DNA of 64,000 bases from Streptomyces sp. 3214.6. GTDB taxonomy: Bacteria > Actinomycetota > Actinomycetes > Streptomycetales > Streptomycetaceae. This document shows, piece after piece, positions 10,812-18,082 of the stretch (positions within the stretch are counted from its first letter, which is position 1; each line of letters opens with the position of its first letter). The stretch is from the NCBI RefSeq assembly GCF_900129855.1, contig NZ_LT670819.1, forward strand, positions 2,046,001 to 2,110,000, read 5' to 3'. The position numbers and the translations under genes were made by a program. The notes under the pieces are model-generated. The model saw only the letters and a list, made by a program, of their open reading frames with translations. It made no database searches and was not told where the DNA came from.

Positions 10812-12122
10812 TCACTCGGTGGGGGTGGTCTCCTCGCGGATGACCTGCTGCGCCACCTTGAACGCGCTGTTCGCCGCCGGTACGCCGCAGTAGACGGCCG
10901 CCTGGAGCAGCACTTCCTTGATCTCGTCCGGGGTGAGGCCGTTGCGCAGGGCGGCACGGGTGTGGAAGGCGAGCTCCTCCAGATGGCCGCCGGCGACCAG
11001 CGCGGTGAGCGTGACGCAGGAGCGGGAGCGCCGGTCGAGGCCGGGGCGGTCCCAGATCTCGCCCCAGGCGTAGCGGGTGAGGAACTCCTGGAAGTCCCCG
11101 GAGAACTCGTCGGCCTGCGACAGCGCCCGGTCGACGTGGGCGTCGCCGAGGACCTCCCGGCGCACCTTCAGCCCGGCGTCGTACGGATCGGGGCGGCCCA
11201 TGACCTGTGGCGGCTCGACGACGGGGGCGGCCGCGATCTCCGCGATGGCCACGGGCTGCGGGGGCTGCTGGGGCGCGGTCAGGACGGCTCTGACGGGGAC
11301 GCCCGGGATGGCCGTCTGCCCGGTGCCGGAGTCGTAGGCGGGCTGCCAGGCGGTGGAGAAGTGGCGGACGAGCAACTCGGTGACGGCGGCGGGCTGCTCG
11401 ACGGGGACCAGGTGCGAGGCGCCGGGGACGACGGCCAGGCGGGCGTCGGGGATGCCGGCGACCAGGGTGCGTGCCTCGGCGGGGCCGGTGACCTGGTCGT
11501 CCGAGCCGACGAGGACGAGCGTCGGCACGCCGACGCGACCGATCTCGGCCCGTACGTCGAACGCGGCGAGGGCCTCGCAGGCCGCGATGTAGCAGCCGGG
11601 GTCGGTGGTGCGCACCATCTGCACCGCCCACTCGGTGATCGCGGGCTGCGCGGCCGCGAAGCCGCTGGTGAACCAGCGGTCGGGCGAGGTGCGGGCGATG
11701 GGGTCGAGGCCGTTCGTGCGCACTATCACGCCGCGCTGGCGGAACTCGTCGGCCGTGCCGAACCGCGGGGAGGCCGCGATCAGCGCCAGCGAGGCGACGC
11801 GCTCCGGGTGCCGCAGGGCCAGTTCCACGCCGACCGCGCCGCCGAACGCACAGCCCGCGTAGCCGAAGCGCTGCACCCCGAGCGCGTCGAGCGTGGCGAG
11901 GAGGCGGTCGGCGAGGTCGGAGACCGAGCCCGCCGGGTAGGCGGGGGCGCCGCCGTGCCCCGGCAGGTCGAACCGGAACACCCGCCACTGCTGGGCCAGT
12001 TCGGGAACCTGGCGGTCCCACATGTGCCATGTGGTACCCAGTGAGGGACCAAGGATCAGGACCGGCGCCTCTTCTGGCCCGTCAAAGCGGTATTGCAGGG
12101 TGTTCGGTGAAGTCTCGCTCAC
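10812..12122 (-). CDS. PcaL-like fusion: alpha/beta hydrolase (enol-lactonase type) + carboxymuconolactone decarboxylase
   Basis: 436 residues from a GTG with GAGGAG 8 nt upstream. Residues ~8-270 are an alpha/beta hydrolase resembling 3-oxoadipate enol-lactonase (PcaD). Residues ~315-430 are a carboxymuconolactone decarboxylase domain (RSRSCVTLTALVAGG, HTRAALRNGLTPDEI). The domains are joined by a Pro/Ala/Val linker. In PcaL the two convert carboxymuconolactone to 3-oxoadipate. The nucleophile elbow here reads G-C-A-F-G, so the usual Ser (residue 92) is Ala, although the Asp (GSDDQ) and His (GASHL) are kept. No other pca genes are nearby, so activity in the beta-ketoadipate pathway is uncertain. 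Confidence 0.88.
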   Translation of the reverse strand: MSETSPNTLQYRFDGPEEAPVLILGPSLGTTWHMWDRQVPELAQQWRVFRFDLPGHGGAPAYPAGSVSDLADRLLATLDALGVQRFGYAGCAFGGAVGVELALRHPERVASLALIAASPRFGTADEFRQRGVIVRTNGLDPIARTSPDRWFTSGFAAAQPAITEWAVQMVRTTDPGCYIAACEALAAFDVRAEIGRVGVPTLVLVGSDDQVTGPAEARTLVAGIPDARLAVVPGASHLVPVEQPAAVTELLVRHFSTAWQPAYDSGTGQTAIPGVPVRAVLTAPQQPPQPVAIAEIAAAPVVEPPQVMGRPDPYDAGLKVRREVLGDAHVDRALSQADEFSGDFQEFLTRYAWGEIWDRPGLDRRSRSCVTLTALVAGGHLEELAFHTRAALRNGLTPDEIKEVLLQAAVYCGVPAANSAFKVAQQVIREETTPTE

Positions 12123-12324
12123 CCGTCCGCTCCTCTCATCTCTCACGGGATTCACATGGCCGGTCCGACCCTAACGGCTCTTGTCCCTCTCCTTACGACA
12201 GGTCCGGTGCTGCCGGAAGCCCCGGCTCGGCGTGACTCACCTGCAAGCCTTCCGGAATCTCCCCAATCAGGGGCTTGAACACCACAAGGTGAACGTTTTC
12301 TTGCCGGTCTTCACGTTCATGCGT

Positions 12325-13437
12325 TCAGCCGGGTCGGAAGAATGCGAGCATTTTCCTGGCGGCGTCCGGCGACCGCAGCAATTCCTGCAAGTCCGCGGAC
12401 ATCCGGGCGGCAGCGCTGGTGCGTTCGAACATCTCGCGTTCGTATTCCTTGACGGCGGCGGGAAAGTCGTCCGGGTGCGCGGCCAGCGCGAGCCCGAGCA
12501 GGGCACCGTCGAGCAGCGCCATATTGGCGCCCTCTCCCACCGGCGGCATCAGGTGCGCGGCATCGCCGAGCAGCGTGACGTCCGGCGTCGACGGCCAGGT
12601 CAGGCCGAGCGGGAGCGTGGTGATCGACCGCGGCACGACCATGTCGTCGCAGGCCTCGATCAGCGCGGTGAACCGCGGGTCCCAGCCGGGGAGCAGGTCG
12701 ATCAGCCGTGCCCGGGCGGCGGCCGGGTCGTCGAACGGGATCCCGCTGGTGGCGAACCAGTCCTCGGCGGTGTTGTAGAAGCTGACACCGATGCGAACGC
12801 GGCCGTCGCCGTTGCGCTGCGCCGCCAGGGATATTCCGCCGCCGAGCACCCAATAGGTGCCGCGCCCGACCATCTCCGCGAGGTCGGGGTGCGTCCGGTC
12901 GATGTCGGGAATGCCGATCTCGACGACGTTGTGGCCGGTGTGCGCCGGGCGGGCGTCGGTGAGCAGCGCGCGGACCCGGGACCGCGCGCCGTCCGCGCCG
13001 ACCAGCAGGTCATACGGCGCACTGCTGCCGTCGGCGAAGCGCAGCAGGCCGTTGTCGGCGGATCTGAACGCGTGTCCCCAGCGCACCATGTCCTCGGGGA
13101 GGGAGTCCAGCAGCAGGTCGCGAAGATCGGCGCGGTCGACCTCGGGTCGGTCGAGCGGTGCGTCGGGGGGTGTGTCCTCCTGGAGCAGCAGGGTGCCGTC
13201 CGGCTCCAGGAGACGCATGTCCTGGCCTTCACCACGGGCGATCGCGTAGAACTGCTCGATCAGACCGGCCTCGCGCAGTGCCCGCTGGCCGGAGTGGATG
13301 TCGAGCATGCCGCCCTGACCGCGCGCACCGCGCGACGCCTCCCGTTCGTGGACGACGGCGTCGATGCCGTTCACGTGCAGCACCCGGGCAAGAACCAGGC
13401 CGCCCAGGCCGGCTCCGACGATGGCAATCGGGTTCAC
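12325..13437 (-). CDS. FAD-dependent monooxygenase, TetX-like
   Basis: A 370-residue class A flavoprotein monooxygenase. It has an FAD dinucleotide fold at the start (PIAIVGAGLGGLVLARVL), the FAD motif VGADGARSRVR, and the second FAD motif GDAAHLMPPVGEGANMALLD, which is closest to TetX and related tetracycline destructases and aromatic hydroxylases. The start is a GTG whose first bases overlap the stop of the Clp-N gene (GTGA), so translation is coupled. The substrate is unknown; TetX-type activity on tetracyclines is possible but not shown by the sequence. A NAD(P)H-dependent hydroxylation in the cytoplasm is the safe call. Confidence 0.85.
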   Translation of the reverse strand: MNPIAIVGAGLGGLVLARVLHVNGIDAVVHEREASRGARGQGGMLDIHSGQRALREAGLIEQFYAIARGEGQDMRLLEPDGTLLLQEDTPPDAPLDRPEVDRADLRDLLLDSLPEDMVRWGHAFRSADNGLLRFADGSSAPYDLLVGADGARSRVRALLTDARPAHTGHNVVEIGIPDIDRTHPDLAEMVGRGTYWVLGGGISLAAQRNGDGRVRIGVSFYNTAEDWFATSGIPFDDPAAARARLIDLLPGWDPRFTALIEACDDMVVPRSITTLPLGLTWPSTPDVTLLGDAAHLMPPVGEGANMALLDGALLGLALAAHPDDFPAAVKEYEREMFERTSAAARMSADLQELLRSPDAARKMLAFFRPG

Positions 13438-14405
13438 CGGCGGAGCCGGGGTGCGAGGACCGTGCGCACGACCTTGGCCACCTTGCTCGCGGCGGATCCG
13501 TCGTCGCCTTCGGGTTCCGGTTGGAGCATGCCCTGGAGCTGCAGCAGCAGTTGGTTGGCCGACCGCCAGAGCGGGACGAACATGCCGGCGACCGGCCCGA
13601 CGCCCTGGATCGGGCCGCCGCACAGCTCGGTGACCTCCTTGGCGATCGTGACCGTGGTCGGGTCCCGGAGGATCAGATGCACCTCGTCGTCGACGAGCCG
13701 GATTTCCATCTTGCGCGCGGCGGCTTCCTCCGGGTTCGCGTCCGTGGTGGTCTCCGGGTCCAGTTCGTCGATCTTGGCGGCGACCGCGTCCGGATCGACC
13801 CCGAGTTCGCGCAGCACCCGGGCCGCCATGCTGTTCTCCGCCCGCAGCATCGCCTCGAGGAGGTGATGGCTGCCGAGCGGTGCGCCACCGGCCAGCGCGC
13901 GGGCGGCGGACACGGTGTCCTCGGTGGCGGGCGTGCCGGCCGGCCATGGGCCGGGCGCGACGTCCTGCGGTCCCTCCATCGATGCCAGCACCGCGGTACG
14001 GATCTTGCTGATCGGATTGATCCGCTCGGCGAGCACCTTCGCGCCGACGCCCTCACCCTCCCTGACCAGGGCGAGCAGGATGTGTTCGGTACCGACGTCG
14101 TGGTGGTGCAGCTGCTGCGCCTCGCGCAGGGCGAGTTCCAGCGTCTTCGTCGCGCGCGACTCGAACGGGATATGGCCGCTCAGCTGCCGCGTGCCGGGCG
14201 GGACCAGCGCGGCGACATCGGCCTGCGCCGCCTCCTTGTCGTACCCGAGTCGGTGCAGAACCTTCGCCGCCGTGCTGTCCGGCACGTCGAGCAGCCCCAG
14301 CAGGAGGTGCTCGGTGCCGATGTGGAGGTGCTTGAGCAGCCTCGCCTGCTCCTGGGCCGCGACGACGGCCTGGCGGGCTTTCGCCGTGAACCTTTCAAAT
14401 GTCAT
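13434..14405 (-). CDS. Stand-alone Clp N-domain protein
   Basis: 323 residues with three Clp_N-type repeats (MTFERFTAKARQAVVAAQEQ..., residues ~1-70; FESRATKTLELALREAQQLHHHD..., ~80-145; a diverged third repeat, ~165-215) and a C-terminal domain of unknown type. There is no AAA+ module and no Walker motifs, so it cannot unfold proteins by itself. It may act as an adaptor or substrate receptor, like ClpC N-domain-only proteins elsewhere. It is divergent from a small HTH gene, with a large operator between them, and coupled to the flavoenzyme downstream. Confidence 0.85.
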   Translation of the reverse strand: MTFERFTAKARQAVVAAQEQARLLKHLHIGTEHLLLGLLDVPDSTAAKVLHRLGYDKEAAQADVAALVPPGTRQLSGHIPFESRATKTLELALREAQQLHHHDVGTEHILLALVREGEGVGAKVLAERINPISKIRTAVLASMEGPQDVAPGPWPAGTPATEDTVSAARALAGGAPLGSHHLLEAMLRAENSMAARVLRELGVDPDAVAAKIDELDPETTTDANPEEAAARKMEIRLVDDEVHLILRDPTTVTIAKEVTELCGGPIQGVGPVAGMFVPLWRSANQLLLQLQGMLQPEPEGDDGSAASKVAKVVRTVLAPRLRR

Positions 14406-14421
14406 GCTTCCATGGTCCCAA

Positions 14422-14449
14422 CCCTGTCAATACACTGTCATTGACAGGG
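14422..14449. promoter_or_regulatory. Perfect inverted repeat between Clp-N and HTH genes
   Basis: CCCTGTCAAT and ATTGACAGGG are perfect inverted copies separated by 8 bp. Each arm contains TTGACA in the outward direction, so the operator covers a -35-like hexamer for both divergent genes. This is the expected site for the adjacent MerR-like HTH protein (autoregulation plus control of the Clp-N/flavoenzyme pair). It is distinct from the HspR (HAIR) motif. Confidence 0.7.
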
Positions 14450-14473
14450 TCACCGTGCTGAAAGGAGGGTGTG

Positions 14474-14833
14474 ATGGAGACACCGTCGGACTGGGAGGAC
14501 CGGCTCGCGCGCTGGCGGAACGAGCTGGAGTTGTTCGAGCAGTTGGACGAGAGCCCGTGGGTCACGCTGGCGAAGGCGGAGGCCGAGACCGGCGTTTCCC
14601 GCTCGGCCCTGCGGTCCTGGTATCGCAACGGCGAGATCCGGTCTCGGCTGGTGGACGGCCCGAACGGCCCGCAGCGTCTGGTCCGGTTGGACGCGGTGAT
14701 CGAGCGGGCCGCCACGTCACCGCGCATCCAGCGCAGGGCGGAACGAGAAGTGAGCCTGGAAGCCCAGGTCACCCTGCTACGACACCGGGTCGACCAGCTT
14801 GAGCTGCGGCTGGCGGCGTTGGAGCGACGGTGA
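14474..14833 (+). CDS. Small MerR-like HTH regulator with coiled-coil tail
   Basis: A 119-residue protein. The middle part (VSRSALRSWYRNGEIRSRLV) is a helix-turn-helix of the MerR/excisionase kind with a wing (GPNGPQRLVRLDAVI). The C-terminus is a Leu/Arg/Glu heptad helix (LEAQVTLLRHRVDQLELRL) suited to dimerisation. The AAAGGAGG is only 2 nt from an upstream GTG (14471) and 5 nt from the ATG at 14474, so the ATG is preferred. It probably binds the inverted repeat just upstream and represses itself and the divergent Clp-N operon. Confidence 0.82.
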   Translation: METPSDWEDRLARWRNELELFEQLDESPWVTLAKAEAETGVSRSALRSWYRNGEIRSRLVDGPNGPQRLVRLDAVIERAATSPRIQRRAEREVSLEAQVTLLRHRVDQLELRLAALERR

Positions 14834-14854
14834 CCGTGTTCGCCGTACTGTGCG

Positions 14855-15250
14855 TCAGGCCGCCCGGGTGAGCTCGGCTCGGCCGAACAGCAGGGCGTAG
14901 CCGGAGGGGAGTTGGGCGAGGATGCGGTCGAGGAGTTCCTCGCCGGCGAGGTGGGCCACGATACGCAGGACGGTACCGGTGTCCCAGCGGGTGGTGGCCG
15001 GTGTCCCGCCGGTGCGGGTCGCCAGGTCCTTGACGAAGCCCCAGCCGGTGAGGGCGTCGGTGGCGGGGATCTGGGAGGAGAAGATGACGGCGGCCTCGTG
15101 CGGCAGCCGGGCGGCGAGCTCCACGCGCTCATCGCCGGTGAGCGTGCGCCCGAAGGCGGCCAGCACGGCGCGCACGACTTGCTCGGCCTGGGCACGGGTG
15201 GCATAGGCGCCTTCGTAGCGCACTTGTTCCAGCATCTGCTCGAACGTCAT
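14855..15250 (-). CDS. DUF2267 protein (copy 1)
   Basis: 131 residues from MTFEQMLEQVRYEGAYATRAQ, which aligns with the start of the second copy at 15431. DUF2267 proteins are small acidic helical proteins of about this size that sit in stress and dormancy gene sets with Hsp20 and Dps. An alternative start at 15289 would add 13 residues (MIPQQQPCRSTTG) and has a more distant AGAAGGG. It is tail to tail with the HTH gene, 21 bp away. Function is unknown. Confidence 0.8.
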   Translation of the reverse strand: MTFEQMLEQVRYEGAYATRAQAEQVVRAVLAAFGRTLTGDERVELAARLPHEAAVIFSSQIPATDALTGWGFVKDLATRTGGTPATTRWDTGTVLRIVAHLAGEELLDRILAQLPSGYALLFGRAELTRAA

Positions 15251-15430
15251 GCCCGTGGTGGACCGGCACGGCTGCTGCTGGGGAATCATCGCTGACGGGG
15301 TTGCCCTTCTCGTGTGAGGTGGTGGCGGCACCGGTGGTGGCGGCACCGGTGGCGAGGCCCTCGCCGGCCACCGGTGTCGCCCGGGGTCAGGAAGAAAGCG
15401 GGTGTGGCCGGCTGTGGGCCGGCCGTGGGG

Positions 15431-15826
15431 TCAGACGGGCTGGGGGTGGCCGAACAGCAGGTCGTAGCCCGCCGGGAGCTGGAGCAGGATGCTGCGGGTG
15501 AGTTCGTCGCCCGCCGCGTCCGCGGCCACGCTGAGCACGGCGCTCACGTCCCAGGCCGCGGTCTGTTCCGTGGCTCCGTCGATCCAGGCCGCGGTGGCCC
15601 GTACGAAGCGCTCGGGGGACAGCGGCTCGCGCGCCTGGAGCGGATTGAGCAGGACGAGGGCCAGATTCTCCGGCAGTCGGGCGGCCAGTTCCGCCCGCAC
15701 TTCGCCCACCAGGTGTGCGCCCAGCAGCGCCAGTACCGTGCGGGCCGCCCGCTCGGCCTCCTCGGTGGTCTCGTATTCGCCGCGTTCCTTGACCTGGTCA
15801 AGGAACGTTTCCCATCGCATCACCAT
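15431..15826 (-). CDS. DUF2267 protein (copy 2)
   Basis: 131 residues (MVMRWETFLDQVKERGEYET), a paralogue of the neighbouring DUF2267 protein. They share the E-x-A-x-R-x-V-x-A start region, the ELAARLP motif and the C-terminal LLQLPAGYDLLFG signature, and so arose by tandem duplication. The ATG at 15826 has GGGAG at 6-nt spacing. It lies downstream of hsp18 and may be reached by read-through past the hairpin at 15862. No function is assigned. Confidence 0.82.
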   Translation of the reverse strand: MVMRWETFLDQVKERGEYETTEEAERAARTVLALLGAHLVGEVRAELAARLPENLALVLLNPLQAREPLSPERFVRATAAWIDGATEQTAAWDVSAVLSVAADAAGDELTRSILLQLPAGYDLLFGHPQPV

Positions 15827-15861
15827 CGCTGCTCCCATGCCTGTGTGCTGCGGCGAGCGGA

Positions 15862-15898
15862 GGACGGCGCCGGCCACGGGGCGGCGCCGGCCCCGTCC
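15862..15898 (-). terminator. GC-rich hairpin after hsp18
   Basis: GGACGG.GCCGGC pairs with GCCGGC.CCGTCC around an 11-nt loop in the 94-bp gap between hsp18 and DUF2267 copy 2. There is no U-tract, which is normal for Streptomyces terminators. It could end or attenuate hsp18 transcription. Confidence 0.5.
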
Positions 15899-15920
15899 TC
15901 CGGTGCGGCCGGGAGGGGAT

Positions 15921-16355
15921 TCAGCCGCTGATCTCCCTGCGCTCGGATCCGCCGCCGATGGCGACCTTGCGTGGCTTGGCGCGCTCGGCGATCGGGATAC
16001 GCAGGGTCAGCACACCCGCGTCGTAGTCCGCCTTGATGTGCTCGGTGTCCAGGGTGTCGGCCAGCACGACCTGGCGGGAGAAGACGCCCAGAGGCCGCTC
16101 CGACAGCTCCATCTGCACGTCGTCCGCCTTGGCGACGGGCCGCCGCTCCGCCTTGACGGTCAGCATGTTCCGCTCGACGTCGATGTCGATCGCGTCCGCG
16201 GAGACGCCGGGCAGGTCGAGGGCGATCACATACTCCTCGCCCTCGCGGTAGGCGTCCATCGGCATCGGCGACGGCCGCGACCAGGTCCCGGTCGTGCCGA
16301 GGAGCTGCTGGGTGAGCCGGTCGAGCTCGCGGAAGGGGTCGGTGCGCATCAACAT
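15921..16355 (-). CDS. hsp18: Small heat-shock protein Hsp18 (Hsp20 family)
   Basis: A 144-residue alpha-crystallin-type holdase chaperone. It has a short N-terminal arm ([20 protein letters not shown]), a crystallin domain from ~residue 30 with the [26 protein letters not shown] segment, the conserved GVLTLRIP strand, and a C-terminal tail with the IP/EISG motif. The ATG at 16355 has GGAGG 7-9 nt upstream; an upstream TTG is less likely. It is divergent from rheA with an exact RheA operator between them, so it should be repressed at normal temperature and induced by heat. Confidence 0.95.
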   Translation of the reverse strand: MLMRTDPFRELDRLTQQLLGTTGTWSRPSPMPMDAYREGEEYVIALDLPGVSADAIDIDVERNMLTVKAERRPVAKADDVQMELSERPLGVFSRQVVLADTLDTEHIKADYDAGVLTLRIPIAERAKPRKVAIGGGSERREISG

Positions 16356-16422
16356 CGTCAAACACCTCCAGCGTTCAGGTCAGGCACTGCTGCCAATGCG
16401 TTCACCTGCCATCGTTGTAACA

Positions 16423-16441
16423 TGTCATCCAAGCGATGACA
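16423..16441. promoter_or_regulatory. RheA operator between hsp18 and rheA
   Basis: TGTCATC, 5 nt, GATGACA is a perfect inverted repeat identical in half-site and spacing to the operator described for RheA of Streptomyces albus. It lies between the two divergent genes and should control both. Confidence 0.88.
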
Positions 16442-16485
16442 AGTCGACAGTCGTCGAGATGATGACAGAGCCCGCTGGAGGCCCG

Positions 16486-17175
16486 ATGACCAGGGATGAT
16501 CAGCCCACCCGCCGCGGCGGCGGTCTCACACCGGCGTCCTTCCTCGCCGCCGCGGCGGCGCTGAACACGATCCACGAGGCCCTGCACACCGCCCGGACCA
16601 CACCGGCAGGCACCGGCAGCACCCTCGCCGGGTCCGACCGGAGCAACTCCGAGCAGGCACTCGCCGCGCTCCTGCTGCTGCGCGAAGCGCGCGAGCAGCT
16701 CGCCGAGTGGGAACCGGGCCTGATCGAAACCGCGCGGGAGGCGGGCGCCAGCTGGGCCGACCTGGCCCAGCCCCTCGGCGTCTCCAGCCGCCAGGCCGCC
16801 GAACGCCGCTACCTGCGCGTACGACCCGGAACGCCGGGGTCCACGGGCGAGCAGCGGGTGCGGGCCACCCGCGACCACCGCGCCGCGGACCGCACCGTCA
16901 CCGCCTGGGCCCGCGCCAACGGCGGCACCCTGCGTCAGCTCGCCGGCCAGATCACGGCGCTCACCGGCCTCCCGGCCGCCGCCGACATCCCGCTGGCCGA
17001 ACTCACCGCCGCCCTCGCCGACAACGACCCGGCCGCCCTCGTCGCCCCCCTGACGGACACGCACCCCTACCTGGCTTCCGCCCACCCCGACCTCGCCACG
17101 CGCGTCGACGACCTCACCCGCCACACCGACCGGCTCCGCCGGCACAGCGGAGACCAGCGCCGGAACAGAACCTGA
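16486..17175 (+). CDS. rheA: RheA-type repressor of hsp18
   Basis: A 229-residue protein. Its middle (LIETAREAGASWADLAQPLG, then VSSRQAAERRYLRVR, residues ~80-115) is a helix-turn-helix of the kind found in the 'HSP18 transcriptional regulator' family. The C-terminal half is Ala/Asp-rich and helical. The position (divergent from hsp18), length and operator match RheA, a thermosensing repressor that loses DNA binding when heated. The ATG at 16486 (MTRDDQPTRRGGG) follows GGAGG at 4 nt; starts at 16459 and 16462 are possible. The assignment rests on context and HTH rather than on catalytic residues. Confidence 0.85.
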   Translation: MTRDDQPTRRGGGLTPASFLAAAAALNTIHEALHTARTTPAGTGSTLAGSDRSNSEQALAALLLLREAREQLAEWEPGLIETAREAGASWADLAQPLGVSSRQAAERRYLRVRPGTPGSTGEQRVRATRDHRAADRTVTAWARANGGTLRQLAGQITALTGLPAAADIPLAELTAALADNDPAALVAPLTDTHPYLASAHPDLATRVDDLTRHTDRLRRHSGDQRRNRT

Positions 17176-17275
17176 AACGGGCAGGTCACCGCCTCCGTGG
17201 GTGGCGGCAGGGACAGGAGGCGTCACCTCGCCGCCGGCCGGGAACCGAAGGGGTCGCGCCGCGGTTCAGGCCCGG

Positions 17276-17851
17276 TCAGGCACGGACCAGGGGTGTGTCG
17301 ACCAAATGCTCGGCCAGGAACCACGCTTGGAGTTCGCCGGTCCGCACCACCTGTGAGACCAGCAGGTCGTTGGTGCCGTCGTCGCCCAACTCCGCGACCC
17401 GGGCCGCCGCGTCATGCGCGTCGGTCAGGATCGTCTCGTGTGCCTCCAGCAACCGCGACAGCATGGCCGGCACCTCCTCCACACCGTCCGGGGGCCGCGG
17501 GATCGACGTGATCTCGGCGACGTGCCTGGGGTCCCCGACCGCGACACCGCCCAGGGTCTGGACCCGTTCGGCGAGCGCGTCGACGAGTTCAAGCTGTTCC
17601 CCCGCATGCTTGTCCAGCACCAGGTGCAGCTGGTAGAAGGTCGCCCCGCGCATCAGCCAGTGATGCTTCTTGTAGAGGCCGTAAAGGATCTGAGTATCGG
17701 CCAGGACCTTGTTGAGGCGCTGGGCGGAGTACATGCGCGCCTCGTAGGAGAGGCCGAGAGGGAACTGTTTGACGGTCCCGAACTCCTGGATGATCTCGCC
17801 CTTCTGATGCAGCCGTGGCTGGCTGCTCACATGTTGCGAGCTGGTGGTCAT
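17276..17851 (-). CDS. dps: Dps-family DNA-binding ferritin
   Basis: A 191-residue ferritin-like four-helix protein. The inter-subunit ferroxidase residues are visible in KKHHWLMRGATFYQLHLVLD and KHAGEQLELVDALAERV (His, His, Asp, Glu). The N-terminal tail carries Lys/His residues (QPRLHQKGEIIQEFG) that could touch DNA. It forms a dodecamer that stores iron and shields the nucleoid during oxidative stress. Transcription probably comes from the composite promoter at 17891-17944, giving a ~33-nt leader. A 145-bp piece of this gene recurs at 29540-29684. Confidence 0.95.
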   Translation of the reverse strand: MTTSSQHVSSQPRLHQKGEIIQEFGTVKQFPLGLSYEARMYSAQRLNKVLADTQILYGLYKKHHWLMRGATFYQLHLVLDKHAGEQLELVDALAERVQTLGGVAVGDPRHVAEITSIPRPPDGVEEVPAMLSRLLEAHETILTDAHDAAARVAELGDDGTNDLLVSQVVRTGELQAWFLAEHLVDTPLVRA

Positions 17852-17890
17852 GATCCGCCTCCTGCGGTCCGCTCTGTGTTGGCGCAGGTG

Positions 17891-17944
17891 ACGCTAGGTG
17901 CCCGCTCGACGGAGTCCTTGCCCAGGAGCGCACGTGACGGTGCT
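17891..17944 (-). promoter_or_regulatory. Composite activator promoter, dps copy
   Basis: Reading toward dps: diverged distal half AGCAC (17944-17940), core GTGCGCT, proximal half GGCAA (17922-17918), 21 nt, then -10-like TAGCGT (17896-17891). The expected transcription start lies ~33 nt before the dps ATG. It is one of seven copies of the same architecture in this window. Confidence 0.7.
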
Positions 17945-17989
17945 CGGCAGCGCACGGATCGACGAGGCCGTGCGCCGTGTTCGTTCTCG

Positions 17990-18043
17990 GGCAAGTCTCC
18001 GTGCGCCGGCGGGCACGTCCCGGCGGCTCGCCGCCTCTAGCCT
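17990..18043 (+). promoter_or_regulatory. Composite activator promoter, disulfide-oxidoreductase copy
   Basis: Distal half GGCAA (17990-17994), core GTGCGC, proximal half GGCAC (18012-18016), 21 nt, then TAGCCT (18038-18043). It points at the gene starting at 18083, giving a leader of ~33 nt. It is back to back with the dps copy. Confidence 0.7.
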
Positions 18044-18082
18044 CTCGCCGACGGCGTGGGCCGATGAGCACCAAGGAGAGGC

